64,000 nucleotides of DNA from CALOCN01 sp942491735 (GCA_942491735.1 CALOCN010000001.1:1054001-1118000), one strand, 5' to 3'; shown: positions 41,684 to 52,023, numbered from the stretch's first letter. Numbers and translations are program-made. Notes: generated by a model not told the origin, from the sequence alone.

Positions 41684-43093
41684 CTAGGCCCCTTCGAGCT
41701 TGCTGGCCCGGTAACGTAGCGTCTTGTACGAGATTCCCAGCCGGCGCGCCGCCTCGCTCAGGTTCCCGTCGGCCTGACGGATCGCCTCGCGCAGGAGCCG
41801 CTCTTCCACCTCGGGAAGCGAGATCCCACCCCCCTCGAGCAGCGCCTCCGGTGGTGTCTCCCCGGCCTCCGCGTCTCCCCGCGCCGGGGTGGGCTGGGCT
41901 GTGGTCGCGGCGGCCGTTCCCTCCCGCAGCGAGCGGGGAAGATGTTCCACCCCCAACGGCTCACCGTCCGAGAGGGCGACCAGTTTCTCCATCAGGTGCT
42001 TCAGCTCGCGCACGTTTCCCGGAAACGCGTAGGCCTGCAGGAAGGCCAGCAGTGCGTCGGTGAGCCGGGGCGCCTCGACCCCGTACCGACCGGCGGCCTC
42101 GTCCCGGAAGATCGCGGCGAGCAGAGCCACATCGTCGCCCCGTTCCCGCAGCGGCGGTGCGTGCAGTTCCAGGACGTTGACCCGATGATACAGGTCTTCC
42201 CGGAACGAGCCCTCGGCAATCGCTTCCCCCAGGTCCCGATTGCTTGCCGCGACCACCCGGACATCCAGCGGGCGCACGGTGGGATCTCCCACCCGCTCGA
42301 CCACCCGTTCCTGCAACACCCGCAGCAGCTTGGCCTGCAGCACCACCGGCATGGAGCTGATCTCGTCCAGGAACAGGGTGCCCCCGTCGGCCTGCTCGAA
42401 TCGCCCGACCCGGGCCGCGACGGCATGGGTGAACGCCCCCTTCTCGTGGCCAAAAAGTTCGCTCTCCGCCATGCCTTCGGGGATGGCCGCGCAGTTGACC
42501 GCAACGAACGGGCCCTCCCGGCGTGCACCCCGTTCGTGCAGGGCGCGGGCGATCAGTTCCTTCCCGGTCCCGCTCTCCCCGGTCACCAACACGTCCCCGG
42601 GCGCCCGGGCGATGCGCTCCAGCTGGTCGAGGAGGCGTTTCATGGCCGGACTCTCGCCCATCAATCGCGGCGCGGCGCGGCGTTGCAGTTCGGTGCGCAG
42701 ACCGCGATTGGCCTGGCGCAGGGCCACCCGTTCCGCCACCCGGTCCACCCGGGCCAGGAGCTCCGCCTTGCCGAACGGTTTCTGCAGGTAGTCGTAGGCG
42801 CCCCCCTTCATCGCTTCCACCGCCGAGGACACGGTGGCGTAGGCGGTCATGAGAATGACCGAGAGATCCGGCTGCACCTCCAGCGCACGCCGCAGCAGGG
42901 CCACCCCGTCCAGTCCCGGCATGCGCAGGTCGGTGAGCAGGAGATGGAATCGGGTCCGGCTCACCAGGGCGAGAGCCTCGTCCCCGGAGGCCGCCGCGCT
43001 CACCTGATGACCGGCGTCGGTCAGGATATCGACGAGGGTCTCGCGCTGGGCGGTCTCGTCGTCGGCCACCAGGATGCGGATCCCTTCAGGCAT
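41684..43093 (-). CDS. NtrC-family response regulator with altered GAFTGA loop
   Basis: This is a 469-residue two-component regulator. The receiver domain (1-120) has Asp10-Asp11, phospho-acceptor Asp55 (LLLTDLRMPG) and Lys105. The AAA+ sigma-54-interaction domain (about 144-375) has Walker A GESGTGKE (172-179) and Walker B GGTLFLDEI. The loop that normally reads GAFTGA is GAFTHA here (219-224). A Fis-type helix-turn-helix closes the protein (LREAIRQADGNLSEAARRLGISYKTLRYR). Its start overlaps the sensor kinase stop by 8 bases. The likely targets are the upstream RND operon and its own genes. The G-to-H change leaves the Phe-Thr core that contacts sigma-54 in place, so activity may persist. 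Confidence 0.94.
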   Translation of the reverse strand: MPEGIRILVADDETAQRETLVDILTDAGHQVSAAASGDEALALVSRTRFHLLLTDLRMPGLDGVALLRRALEVQPDLSVILMTAYATVSSAVEAMKGGAYDYLQKPFGKAELLARVDRVAERVALRQANRGLRTELQRRAAPRLMGESPAMKRLLDQLERIARAPGDVLVTGESGTGKELIARALHERGARREGPFVAVNCAAIPEGMAESELFGHEKGAFTHAVAARVGRFEQADGGTLFLDEISSMPVVLQAKLLRVLQERVVERVGDPTVRPLDVRVVAASNRDLGEAIAEGSFREDLYHRVNVLELHAPPLRERGDDVALLAAIFRDEAAGRYGVEAPRLTDALLAFLQAYAFPGNVRELKHLMEKLVALSDGEPLGVEHLPRSLREGTAAATTAQPTPARGDAEAGETPPEALLEGGGISLPEVEERLLREAIRQADGNLSEAARRLGISYKTLRYRASKLEGA

Positions 43094-44645
43094 CGGCGGC
43101 CCCCCTGGGCAGGCTGACCGTGATCCGGGCCCCGCCGTCGGGAGGCGTACCCGCCCGCACGGAACCCCCATGGGCTTCGACCACCGAGCGCACGATGCTC
43201 AGACCCAGCCCGGTGCCGGATGCGTGCCCGGTCACGAACGGCTCGAACACCCGGGCTTCCAGCTCGGGCGGGATCCCGGGACCGGTGTCCTCGCAGGTGA
43301 TCTCGACCCCCGTTTCCGGTTCGCGAACGCGGAGGGTCACCGTCCCCCCTTCCGGGGTGGCGGCGATGGCGTTGGCGAGCAGGTTGCTCCACACCATGGA
43401 AATCCGCATGCCGTCCGCGCGAACCACGAGTTGCTCCGGCGCCTCCAGGACCACCGCGATGCGACGAGCGGCCGCTTCCGGCTCGAACAGCTCGAGGGTC
43501 GTGCGCAGGCTGGCCACCAGGTCCACCGACTCCAGGGCCAGTTGGCTCGAGCCGGAGAGATCGAGGAACGTGGTCACCAGATGTTCCAGACGGCCGATCT
43601 CGGAGGCCACCCGTCCGTAGTATCGATCAAAAGCTTCGCGGGACTCCGCTCCTTCCCGCGGGGCTGCCTTGTCCCGGAGTTGCTCCAGGGAAAGGCGGAT
43701 GGCGTTGAGCGGGTTGCGCACCTCGTGGGCCACCCCGGCCGCGAGGTTGCCCACCGTGGCCAGACGCTCGGCCTCCGCGAGACGGGTCTCGATGGCCCGC
43801 GTGCTCTGCAAACGGGACACCATCTGGTTGAAGGAGGCGGTGAGCTGGCCGATCTCGTCGTTCCGCCGGGGGACCAGACGCACGTCCAGTTCCCCGGACT
43901 CCACCCGCCGAAACGAGCGCTGCAGGGCCAGGATGGGTCGGGTGAACTGGAAGGCGACCATCGAGGCTCCAAGGACTCCCACCCCGAGCAGGGCCGAGAG
44001 CCAGAGCAGGCTCCGCTGACGGGCTCCCTGGAGTTCCGCGGTGATCTCATCCAGGGGATAGGACATGCGCAACACGTAGGGCTGGCTCCCGCCCATCACC
44101 GGAACCGGAATGTTGACCGCGAGGTCCGCGGGGCGATGGGTCCAGATCCCGGCGAACTCGGCGGTGTCGTTGCGGACGCCCTGGATTTCCACCACCACCA
44201 CGTCCATCGAGTCGAAGGAAGGATGCCCGTGGCGGCGCGCCTCCCGGAACATCAGGCGACGGTCCGTTTCCCGGGTCAACGAGTCGGAGAGCCCTTCCCG
44301 GGCGATAAAGCTGACCTGCTCGATGTTCTCCGTGGTTCCGCTCTCGCCGTCGTCGTGGACCCAGGACCGGGTGGTGTGGCGATCCACGGTAAACCTGCGC
44401 TCGCCGTCGGTCTCGCCGGAGACCTCCAGGGCCAGCAGCAGCGAGTCCAGCCCCGCGCCACCGCCGAACGCGAAGGCGTTGGCCCGTTCCGAAAGCTCGA
44501 AGGTGGAGCGGTCGATCCCGGAGGTGATCCGGGACAACCGCTCCACCAACTCGCGTTGCTCGCGCTCGGCGAGCACGTACTGGAGTGCCATGACGGCGAC
44601 CAGCAGGAAAACCATCATGGCGGCAAGGCGGATCTTCAGGGTCAT
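43086..44645 (-). CDS. Membrane sensor histidine kinase (HAMP, HisKA, HATPase)
   Basis: This is a 519-residue sensor. Two membrane helices (about 7-25 and 212-233) flank a periplasmic sensor domain of 185 residues that I cannot assign. A HAMP segment follows (234-285). The phospho-acceptor is His307 in VAHEVRNPLNAIRLSL. The ATPase domain has the N box VWSNLLANAIAATPEGG, G1 DTGPGIP and G2 GTGLGLSIV. It is translationally coupled to the NtrC-type regulator and follows the propeller gene at 44667, so the propeller or the RND system may feed the signal. The ligand is unknown. Confidence 0.94.
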   Translation of the reverse strand: MTLKIRLAAMMVFLLVAVMALQYVLAEREQRELVERLSRITSGIDRSTFELSERANAFAFGGGAGLDSLLLALEVSGETDGERRFTVDRHTTRSWVHDDGESGTTENIEQVSFIAREGLSDSLTRETDRRLMFREARRHGHPSFDSMDVVVVEIQGVRNDTAEFAGIWTHRPADLAVNIPVPVMGGSQPYVLRMSYPLDEITAELQGARQRSLLWLSALLGVGVLGASMVAFQFTRPILALQRSFRRVESGELDVRLVPRRNDEIGQLTASFNQMVSRLQSTRAIETRLAEAERLATVGNLAAGVAHEVRNPLNAIRLSLEQLRDKAAPREGAESREAFDRYYGRVASEIGRLEHLVTTFLDLSGSSQLALESVDLVASLRTTLELFEPEAAARRIAVVLEAPEQLVVRADGMRISMVWSNLLANAIAATPEGGTVTLRVREPETGVEITCEDTGPGIPPELEARVFEPFVTGHASGTGLGLSIVRSVVEAHGGSVRAGTPPDGGARITVSLPRGAADA

Positions 44646-44666
44646 GGGTCTTTCCGGGCCTGCGCT

Positions 44667-45842
44667 CTAGAGACGATTCTCCACCTGCAGGCGATACACG
44701 ATGGGGTAGTCGTCCTCATCGTGTCCCACCCCATAGAGATTGCCGTCGGCGCCGACCTGCAGCCAATCATACCGCCCCGGGAGGGTCAGGCGCCGGGCAT
44801 ACTCGCCGGCCGCCGTCCACTCGTCCACCACCAGGTGGTCGTCCTTCTCGGTGGCCGTCACCGCCCAGATGCGTCCGTCCGGCCAGGCCAGCACGCCCCG
44901 CAGGTCCGCCCGGAACTCCGGCATGTGCTTCATCAGGTCCCCCTGGTCGAGTTCGACCGTCTGGTCGTGCCCCTTGTCGGACCAGGAGACCTCGGGGCCA
45001 CTCCCCCCGCCGGCGCCGTCGCTTTCCTCGGTGACCGTCACGAAGACCATCTTGTTCTCGCCCCCTTCCTCGTCCCCATCCCCGGAAGGCAGCTTGAAGG
45101 CGACCCGCTCGAACTCGCGACCCCAGTTCCCGCTGGGCGAGCCGTCGGCGCTGATCACGCCCAGGCGATACTCCCCGTCGTGCATCCGGTAGAGGGTTCC
45201 GTCCGGTCCCGTGACCACCCCGGGCCCCATGGGCGCCGCGCCGAACTTCATCACGTTCATTTCGGCCATTTCCTTGTACTCGCCGATCCGCCACGCGCTC
45301 TTGCCCGCGGCGTCGAACCGTTCCATCTCGACCCCGTTCATCCCCTCGTACATGCAGATCACCGAGCCGTCCTTCTGCAGCGCGATGCCCTCGACCATGC
45401 CGCTCATGACCTGGTCCCGGGCCAGCTTGCCGGTGGCGTCGAAGATGGAGAGCCGCTGCTGGCCCATGTCGAACACCGCGACCATGCCGTCCGCGTTGAC
45501 GGACAGCTTGTTGGGCAGCTTGAACTCGCCCGGACCGCCGCCTTCCTGGCCGACCGTGCGCAGGTAGGCGCCGGTCGGCGAGAAGACCTGGACCCGGTTG
45601 TTTCCCATGTCGAGGACATAGATGTTGCCGTCCGCGTCGGCGTCGACCTGGGTGGTGAGGAACTTCTCGTAGAACTGGGCCGGGTCCGCCGCGTCCGGGC
45701 CGCCGATGGCCAGGGTTTCGACGAGCTCGACTTCGGTCTCGGACTGCGGCGCCTTGGCGTGCACGTCACCGGCCTGGGCGTGGCCCGGCAGGGCCAGGCA
45801 CGCCGCCGCGATCAGGAACAGACACTTGAGCAGGATAGACAT
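44667..45842 (-). CDS. Exported six-bladed NHL-type beta-propeller protein
   Basis: This is a 391-residue protein with a signal peptide (MSILLKCLFLIAAACLALPGHAQA). I chose the ATG, with AGAGGTGA a few bases upstream, over a GTG three codons earlier that would overlap the ribosome site. Blades include QVDADADGNIYVLDMGNNRVQVFSPTG, LSVNADGMVAVFDMGQQRLSIFD, GVVTGPDGTLYRMHDGEYRLGV and LQVGADGNLYGVG, typical of 6-bladed NHL propellers. An acidic loop (GDGDEEGGEN) sits between blades. It lies between the second RND pump and the sensor kinase, with 30-base spacing, in one operon. A periplasmic ligand-sensing or scaffold role is possible. Confidence 0.87.
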   Translation of the reverse strand: MSILLKCLFLIAAACLALPGHAQAGDVHAKAPQSETEVELVETLAIGGPDAADPAQFYEKFLTTQVDADADGNIYVLDMGNNRVQVFSPTGAYLRTVGQEGGGPGEFKLPNKLSVNADGMVAVFDMGQQRLSIFDATGKLARDQVMSGMVEGIALQKDGSVICMYEGMNGVEMERFDAAGKSAWRIGEYKEMAEMNVMKFGAAPMGPGVVTGPDGTLYRMHDGEYRLGVISADGSPSGNWGREFERVAFKLPSGDGDEEGGENKMVFVTVTEESDGAGGGSGPEVSWSDKGHDQTVELDQGDLMKHMPEFRADLRGVLAWPDGRIWAVTATEKDDHLVVDEWTAAGEYARRLTLPGRYDWLQVGADGNLYGVGHDEDDYPIVYRLQVENRL

Positions 45843-45871
45843 GGAAATCACCTCTTCGCCTGGAGCATGAA

Positions 45872-48800
45872 TCAGGCGTCCGCGACGGCGTCAGGCGTGC
45901 CGCCGCCACGAACGAACAACGAAAACAGGGCCGGAATCACCCCCAGGGTGCAGATGGCCGAGGCCAGGAGACCCGCGGACGCGGAGAGGGCCAGGGTGCG
46001 CCAGCTGGCCGCGCTGGTCGGATCGTTCCCGAAGGCCAACGGAGCCAGTCCGGCCAGGCTGGTCGCGGTGGTGAGCAGGATGGGGCGGGCCCGTTCGCGG
46101 GCCGCCCGGGCCGCGGCGCCGATCGCGTTCCGTCCGGAGCGGTGGAGCGCCCCGGCCCGGTGCACCAGGAGCAGGGCGTTGTTGATGGCGATGCCGGCCA
46201 GGAGAATGAGCCCGATGTAGGCCGTGCGATCGAAGGTCTCGCCGGTGATCCAGAACACCAGGGCGATCCCGGTAAAGCTCAGCGGTACCGAGAGAATGGC
46301 CACGAAGGGCAGGAGCAGGCTCTCGAACAGCGCGGCCGAGACCATGTAGATGAGGAGGAGCGCCAGGGCGATCGCGCCATGGATCTGACGCTCCTCCCGG
46401 GAGGTGAGGAACACCCCCAGCCCGTCCTTCAGCGTGTAGCCCGCGGGCAGTTCCGTTCCCTCGACGAAGGACTCCACGTAGCGGTTGCCGACCCGCCGAG
46501 GTCCCCGGAACTCGAAGGTGACCAGCCGCTCGTACTCCTGGTTTCGCCGATGGATCTCCCCCTGGACCGCGCGCTCGGAAACGCTGAGGGCGTTTCCCAG
46601 GGGATAGGAGACACCGGACGGGGTCCGGGCTCCGAGGGTGGCCAGCGAGGTCGGGGTCATGCGGTCCGCTCCGGTGAACCGGATGGTCGCGTTCAGCTCG
46701 CCGTCGTCCGAGCGAAGCCGGCGATCCGCGTAGCTTCCCGCGATGGCCGGTTGCAGGGAGTTGGTGAACCGTCGCATGGGCACCCCGAGCTCGGCGATGA
46801 GATCCCGGTCGGGCGTGGCCACGAACTCGATAGCGTCCTTGGCGATCCAGCTCGATGCGTTGGTGTTGACGTCGGCGATCCGGCCGTGACGCTGCAACCG
46901 GCGCCCCACGTCCTCGGCCAGTTCGGCCAGGCGAATGTAATCCGGGCCGCTCACTCGCAGCTGGTAGGACGCGGACACGTTCCCCCCCCCGGAAAAATAC
47001 CCCGGTCCGGACCCCGAGACCCCCACGTTGGCTCCGGAGATGGTGGACGCCCTGAGGATCAACTCCTCCTTGAGCGCCGCCGGGATGGTGGTGCGCGCCA
47101 CCTGGGGGATGAAGCGGGCGGTCAACGCGGCCCGGTTCTCGCCGATGAGCGTCTCCACCTGGTCGATGTACCGCTTGGCAAAGAAGTCGTGGCTGAGGAT
47201 CGCGTTCTCGAAACCGCTGATGAGCGCTTCGGTCTGGGCGATCTCCGCTCCCGGAGCCAGCCCGATCGAAACGGAGAGCTGGGTGTCGGTATTGGGGGGG
47301 AAGATGGACCCGGTGGAGACCTTGTTCTGGAAGACCCACACGGATCCGGCCAGCAAGGCGAGGGCGACAAAGGCGGTGATCCATCGACGGCGAAGCAGCG
47401 CCTTGAACACGGCCCCCAGGACCCGCTCCACCGCGGCCCCCAGGGCCCGGGCGACCGCGCGCACCGGCCCGGGAACGCGGAGGAATCCCTCGCCGCGCCC
47501 GGCGAGCGCCCACCGCGACAGCAGCGGGGTGAGCGTCAAGGCAACCGCCAGGGACGCGCCGAGGGACAGACAGACCGCGAGGACGAACGGCAGGTAATAG
47601 TCCCGCAGCTCACCGCTGAGATAGAGAAACGGGGTGAGAACGACCGCCGTGGTGAGGGTGCCGGCCACGAGCGGGAAGAGGACCTCGCGCACCGCGGCCA
47701 GGGTCCGCAGCCGGGTCACGGTTCCCCCCGCCGTTTCCGATTCCCGGCGGCGACGCAGCGCGATGTTCTCCTGCAGAACGATCGCGTTGTCGACCGCCAT
47801 GCCGAAGGCCAGGGCCAGGCCGGACAGGGTGACCAGATCGATCCCTAGTCCCAGGATCCGAAACAGGAGGAACGTCCCCAGGGCGGAAAAGAGCACCGAG
47901 CCCAAGACCACCGCGCTCGGCCGAAACCGCCCCGAGGACGCTACCAGAACAAGAAGGATGAGTAGAACGGAGAGGGAGGCCCGTCGGGCCAGAACCGAGA
48001 TCTCCTTGCGGATGCTCTCGCTCGAGTCGTGCACCGTCTTCAGGGTGACCCCGGAGGGCAGGCTGGGGCGCAGCGCATCGAGGGCTTCCCGCACGCTCGC
48101 CGCGACCTGGACCAGGTTGGTTGCTGCCTCCCGCTCCAGGACGATCTGCGCCGAGGGGCGTCCGTTGAGCCGGGCGATCCGCACCGGTTCCGCCCGGGTG
48201 TCGGTGACCGACGCCACGTCCCCCAGCCGCACCGGGCTGTCCGGGGAACCGCCGACCACGGCATGGCGCAGGGCGGACGCGGTGGGCTCGGTCCGCACCA
48301 CCGTTTGCGCGAGTCGATGACCGCCCACCACGCTTGCGCCCAGCGGAACGTCCTGGGCCATGCCTTCCAACGCGACGCCCAGCGCGCCCGCGTCGACCAT
48401 CCCACGCTCCACCGCCTTGGGATCCAGGTCGACCCGCAGTTCCCGTTCGCTGCCACCGTAGAGGGTGACCGCGGAAACCCCCTCGATGGCCAACAGGGCC
48501 GGGGTGAGGCGATCCTCCAGGAGATCGCGGAGGGCATCCGCGGTGTGATCTCCCGAAGCCTGGATGGCAAAGAAGGTCTCGGCATCCAGGTTTCCCGGCA
48601 ACCATCGCTCGATCACCGGAGGAGACACATTGCGTGGGAGCCGGTCCCGCAGCGTGGCCATGCGATCTCCCAGGAGCAGTTCCGCGCGGTCCATGCGGGT
48701 GCCGCGTTCGAACTCCAGGGCGACCTGGGCGAACCCGCGCCCGCTCACCGAACTCACCTCGCGTACTCCGGGCAGACGGTTGGCCTCCGCTTCCACCTTG

Positions 48801-48994
48801 GAGGTGACCAGGCCTTCCATCATCTCCGACGACGCATCCGGCCAGTTCAGGGAGACGGTGAGTCGCGGGAAGTCGAGTTCCGGGGTGAGGGCGATGGGAA
48901 GACGCTGCAGGGCGGCCAACCCCAGCAGGAGCACCACCGCGTAGCAGGCCCCGGTGGCCACCGGTCGCCGCAGGGGAATCCCCAGTGCCTTCAC
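45872..48994 (-). CDS. RND-family efflux pump inner-membrane subunit (second of two)
   Basis: This is a 1040-residue RND transporter with 12 helices and two large periplasmic loops. The start is GTG, overlapping the preceding pump gene stop (GTGA). Family blocks are LPIALTPELDFPRLTVSLNWPDASSEMMEG at the N terminus, GMAVDNAIVLQENIALRRRR in helix 4 (a single Asp where AcrB has two) and, near the end, AYIGLILLAGIAINNALLLVHRAG. Together with the first pump it shares one adaptor gene. Such two-pump operons resemble MdtBC, where two RND subunits form a heterotrimer. Substrate unknown. No TolC-like gene is in the window. Confidence 0.94.
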   Translation of the reverse strand: MKALGIPLRRPVATGACYAVVLLLGLAALQRLPIALTPELDFPRLTVSLNWPDASSEMMEGLVTSKVEAEANRLPGVREVSSVSGRGFAQVALEFERGTRMDRAELLLGDRMATLRDRLPRNVSPPVIERWLPGNLDAETFFAIQASGDHTADALRDLLEDRLTPALLAIEGVSAVTLYGGSERELRVDLDPKAVERGMVDAGALGVALEGMAQDVPLGASVVGGHRLAQTVVRTEPTASALRHAVVGGSPDSPVRLGDVASVTDTRAEPVRIARLNGRPSAQIVLEREAATNLVQVAASVREALDALRPSLPSGVTLKTVHDSSESIRKEISVLARRASLSVLLILLVLVASSGRFRPSAVVLGSVLFSALGTFLLFRILGLGIDLVTLSGLALAFGMAVDNAIVLQENIALRRRRESETAGGTVTRLRTLAAVREVLFPLVAGTLTTAVVLTPFLYLSGELRDYYLPFVLAVCLSLGASLAVALTLTPLLSRWALAGRGEGFLRVPGPVRAVARALGAAVERVLGAVFKALLRRRWITAFVALALLAGSVWVFQNKVSTGSIFPPNTDTQLSVSIGLAPGAEIAQTEALISGFENAILSHDFFAKRYIDQVETLIGENRAALTARFIPQVARTTIPAALKEELILRASTISGANVGVSGSGPGYFSGGGNVSASYQLRVSGPDYIRLAELAEDVGRRLQRHGRIADVNTNASSWIAKDAIEFVATPDRDLIAELGVPMRRFTNSLQPAIAGSYADRRLRSDDGELNATIRFTGADRMTPTSLATLGARTPSGVSYPLGNALSVSERAVQGEIHRRNQEYERLVTFEFRGPRRVGNRYVESFVEGTELPAGYTLKDGLGVFLTSREERQIHGAIALALLLIYMVSAALFESLLLPFVAILSVPLSFTGIALVFWITGETFDRTAYIGLILLAGIAINNALLLVHRAGALHRSGRNAIGAAARAARERARPILLTTATSLAGLAPLAFGNDPTSAASWRTLALSASAGLLASAICTLGVIPALFSLFVRGGGTPDAVADA

Positions 48995-51900
48995 GACGCT
49001 CTCCGCATCGGCTGGGCCGCCGCCGCCGCGCCCCGTTGCAGGAGGGTGAACAGGACCGGAATGACAAACAGGGTCAGCAGGGTCCCCGAGGCCAGCCCGC
49101 CGATCACCGTGGCGGCGAGCGGGGCAAGGAACTCCTGGCCGCCGGAGAAGAAGACCGGGACCAGGGCGAGGGTGGTGGTGAGGGTGGTCATGAGGATGGG
49201 GCGGTAGCGCTGACGGCTGGCCGTCAACACCGCGTCACGCGTGGGGACGCCGGCCGCGGTGAGGCTGCGCAACAGGTCCACCTTGAGAATGGAGTCGTTG
49301 ACCACGATGCCCACCAGGACCACGAACCCGATTCCGGAAAACGCGTTGAGGCTGCCCCCGCTGATCAGAAGGGCGACCGCGATCCCGACCAGGGCCAATG
49401 GAACCGCGGCGAAGATGAGCAGGGGGAGCTTGAGCGACTCGAACTGCGCGGCGAGAATCAGGAGCACCAGCCCCGCCGAGAGACCGAACGCCTTGAGGAT
49501 GTCGGCGAGGGTGGTCTGCATGGTCTTCCAGGTCCCGCCGAACCGCCAGGTGGTCCCGGGCGGGAGCGCGACCTCGGCCAGCCCCGCCTCCAGGGCCTCC
49601 TTGACCGCATCCGCGTCCCGGAGTTCGCCGTCCCAGCGCACCGCGGCCAACCGTCGTTGTTGTTCCCGCACCACCCGCGCCGGGGTCTGTTGCAGCCGCA
49701 CATCGAACAGGTCCCGCACGGTGTAGGAACGTCCTCCCGCGACCAGGAAACCCGACTCGGGCGAGCCGCCGTCATCGATACGGATGCGCACCGGGATCTC
49801 CTCGTCGAAGCGCCGCACCGTGGTCGCCTCCACTCCGGTACCCCGGGCGCTCACTGCCTGGAACAGTTCCATCTCCGCGAGACCCAGTTGCCAGAGGACG
49901 TCGTCCCGGGGCACGTAGGCCAGGCGGGGCTCGGTCTCGGCCGCGCTCACCCGAAGCCCAAGACCCGACGCGAGAAGCGCGTCCTGTGCTGCAACGGCCA
50001 CCTCCCGCGCCAGGGCCTCGGAAACATCCACGTCACCGCCCAGGATCTCCAGACGCAGGGTGGGCTCGGTGGGAGGGAACAACGCGGCGAGCTCGGGTCG
50101 ATCCTCGACCACCGAAAGGTTCCACTCCGGGTGGCGTTCGCCCAGTTCCAGCAACCCGGCCAGGATCTGCCGGCGGTCCCGCGCGCCGTCGCTCTCCAGG
50201 CGAATCCTCACCTGGGCTCGGCTTTGCCGTTCGCCCGGGTCCGCGGCATTGGCGGCTCCGGTGGCCCCCACCGCGCTGAACACATGGGCGACGCCGGACT
50301 GTGTGCCCAGCCAGGACTCGATGACCCGCACCGCGGTGTCCGTCCCGTCGACATCGGTTCCCGGCGGCAGACGCAACTCCACCTGGACGAGGTCCGTATC
50401 GAGGGCCGGGAGAATCTCGCGCGGGCGCTGCCCGAGGGTGACCAGACCCGCCATGAGGAGAAGTCCGATCGCCGCCAGCGCGGTCACCGGCCGGCGCAGG
50501 GAGCGCAACAGGACCGTGTGATACGTGCCGTAGAACGGGAGGACCCCTTCCCGGAACGCCCCTGGAGCCAGTCGCCCGGCCAGCATGGGCAGCAGGGTGA
50601 GCGCGACCCCCAGGCTCACCGCCAGCGAAGCGCTCACCGTGATGGCCTGATCGCGGAACAGGGTCCCCACCGTCCCCGGAACCAGGGCCAGCGGAATGAA
50701 CACCGCCATGCTGGTCAGGGTGGAGGCCAGCATGGGGAGCGAAACCTCTTCCGCCCCGCGAATGGCCGCTTCGTCCGCGGGCAGCCCCTCGCCGCGCAGC
50801 CGATGGATGTTCTCCAGGCAGATGATGCTGTTGTCGACCAGCATGCCGATGCCCAGGGCCAGCCCACCCAGGGACATCAGGTTGAGCCCCACCCCCGCCG
50901 TCTCCAGCACCGCGAAGGTGGGAATGACCGAGGCGGGCAGGGCCAGGGCGAGGTAGAGCGGCGAGCGCACCTCCCGCAGGAACACCACGAGGATGACAAA
51001 GGCGAGAAGTCCGCCGATCCACACCGCCTGGGTCACCCCGCCGATGGCCTGTTTCACGTAGGGGCTGGGGTCGGCGATGACCGCGATGTCGAAGGCGGGA
51101 AACTCATCCCCCATGAGGGTGAGGGTGGCTTGCACCCGCTGCGCCATGGTGACCAGGTTGGCGCCGGACTCGCGGAAGACCAGGATGCCCACGGCGGGGG
51201 CGTCGTCGAGTCGGCTCCAGCCCTCGGGGATCTCGTACCCCTCGGTGACCGTGGCCAGATCGGAGACCCGGAGCACGCGATCCCCGGTGGTCCGCACCAC
51301 CACGTCCCGGACCTCCTGGGCGGTGGTCAGTTCCGACTCCACATGCAGCGCGTAGCGGATCCCGCGACGCCGGAGCGTGCCTCCCGCCCCGGTCACGTTG
51401 GCCTCGCGGATGACCCGCGCCAGTTCCGACACCGAGACCCCGGTGGTGGCCAGGGCCCGCGCGTCCGGTTGCACCGTGATCTCGGGCTTCGGTGCGCCCA
51501 CCACCTGGGCCCGGGCGACGCCGTCGATCTGTTCCAGCCGTTTCTGCAACACGGCTTCCGACCACCGCGCCGCGGTCGACAGGTCGTCGGCGGCCAGGGC
51601 AAGCACCAGATCGGGGCGGTCACCGCTACCGGTTCCCAGCAGCACGGGTCGTTCCACGCCCGCGGGCAGGGCCCAGCGCATGGCGTCCAGACGTTCCCGC
51701 ACACCCAGGGCAACGACTTCGGGATCGCTCCCCTCCTGAAGCAACACCGTCAAGGAGACCCCGCCGGGCACCACGGTGGAGCGGACATCCCGCACGCCGC
51801 GCGCGCTGACCACCGCTTCCTCGGCCGGTCGTGCCACGGATTCCTCGACCTCCAGCACGCCGGCGCCGGGGTAGGCGATCCACACCGCGAGATGCGACCC

Positions 51901-52023
51901 CGCGATCTCGGGAAGCAGGGCCACCGGGAGACGGGTCCACGAGACCACCCCAAGGAGGATGGCCGCGAGAAGCACCATGCAGGCGGCGATGGGACGGCGG
52001 ACCGCGAACGCGGGGAGGCTCAT
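48991..52023 (-). CDS. RND-family efflux pump inner-membrane subunit (first of two)
   Basis: This is a 1010-residue RND transporter. The N terminus MSLPAFAVRRPIAACMVLLAAILLG is the usual first helix, followed by LPVALLPEIAGSHLAVWIAYPGAG. Helix 4 reads GIGMLVDNSIICLENIHRL, with one Asp. The second half has FSGIGFVVLVGIVVNDSILKVDLLR. Its start overlaps the adaptor stop (ATGA), and its stop overlaps the next pump start. It is a clear paralogue of the pump at 45872 but well diverged, which supports a heteromeric complex rather than a recent duplication. This is an inference. Confidence 0.94.
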   Translation of the reverse strand: MSLPAFAVRRPIAACMVLLAAILLGVVSWTRLPVALLPEIAGSHLAVWIAYPGAGVLEVEESVARPAEEAVVSARGVRDVRSTVVPGGVSLTVLLQEGSDPEVVALGVRERLDAMRWALPAGVERPVLLGTGSGDRPDLVLALAADDLSTAARWSEAVLQKRLEQIDGVARAQVVGAPKPEITVQPDARALATTGVSVSELARVIREANVTGAGGTLRRRGIRYALHVESELTTAQEVRDVVVRTTGDRVLRVSDLATVTEGYEIPEGWSRLDDAPAVGILVFRESGANLVTMAQRVQATLTLMGDEFPAFDIAVIADPSPYVKQAIGGVTQAVWIGGLLAFVILVVFLREVRSPLYLALALPASVIPTFAVLETAGVGLNLMSLGGLALGIGMLVDNSIICLENIHRLRGEGLPADEAAIRGAEEVSLPMLASTLTSMAVFIPLALVPGTVGTLFRDQAITVSASLAVSLGVALTLLPMLAGRLAPGAFREGVLPFYGTYHTVLLRSLRRPVTALAAIGLLLMAGLVTLGQRPREILPALDTDLVQVELRLPPGTDVDGTDTAVRVIESWLGTQSGVAHVFSAVGATGAANAADPGERQSRAQVRIRLESDGARDRRQILAGLLELGERHPEWNLSVVEDRPELAALFPPTEPTLRLEILGGDVDVSEALAREVAVAAQDALLASGLGLRVSAAETEPRLAYVPRDDVLWQLGLAEMELFQAVSARGTGVEATTVRRFDEEIPVRIRIDDGGSPESGFLVAGGRSYTVRDLFDVRLQQTPARVVREQQRRLAAVRWDGELRDADAVKEALEAGLAEVALPPGTTWRFGGTWKTMQTTLADILKAFGLSAGLVLLILAAQFESLKLPLLIFAAVPLALVGIAVALLISGGSLNAFSGIGFVVLVGIVVNDSILKVDLLRSLTAAGVPTRDAVLTASRQRYRPILMTTLTTTLALVPVFFSGGQEFLAPLAATVIGGLASGTLLTLFVIPVLFTLLQRGAAAAAQPMRRAS

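Noticed and set aside
43074..46220. Open frame of 1048 codons on the + strand
   Set aside because: It is antisense to the sensor kinase and propeller genes, which have clear motifs. The composition is that of a shadow frame.
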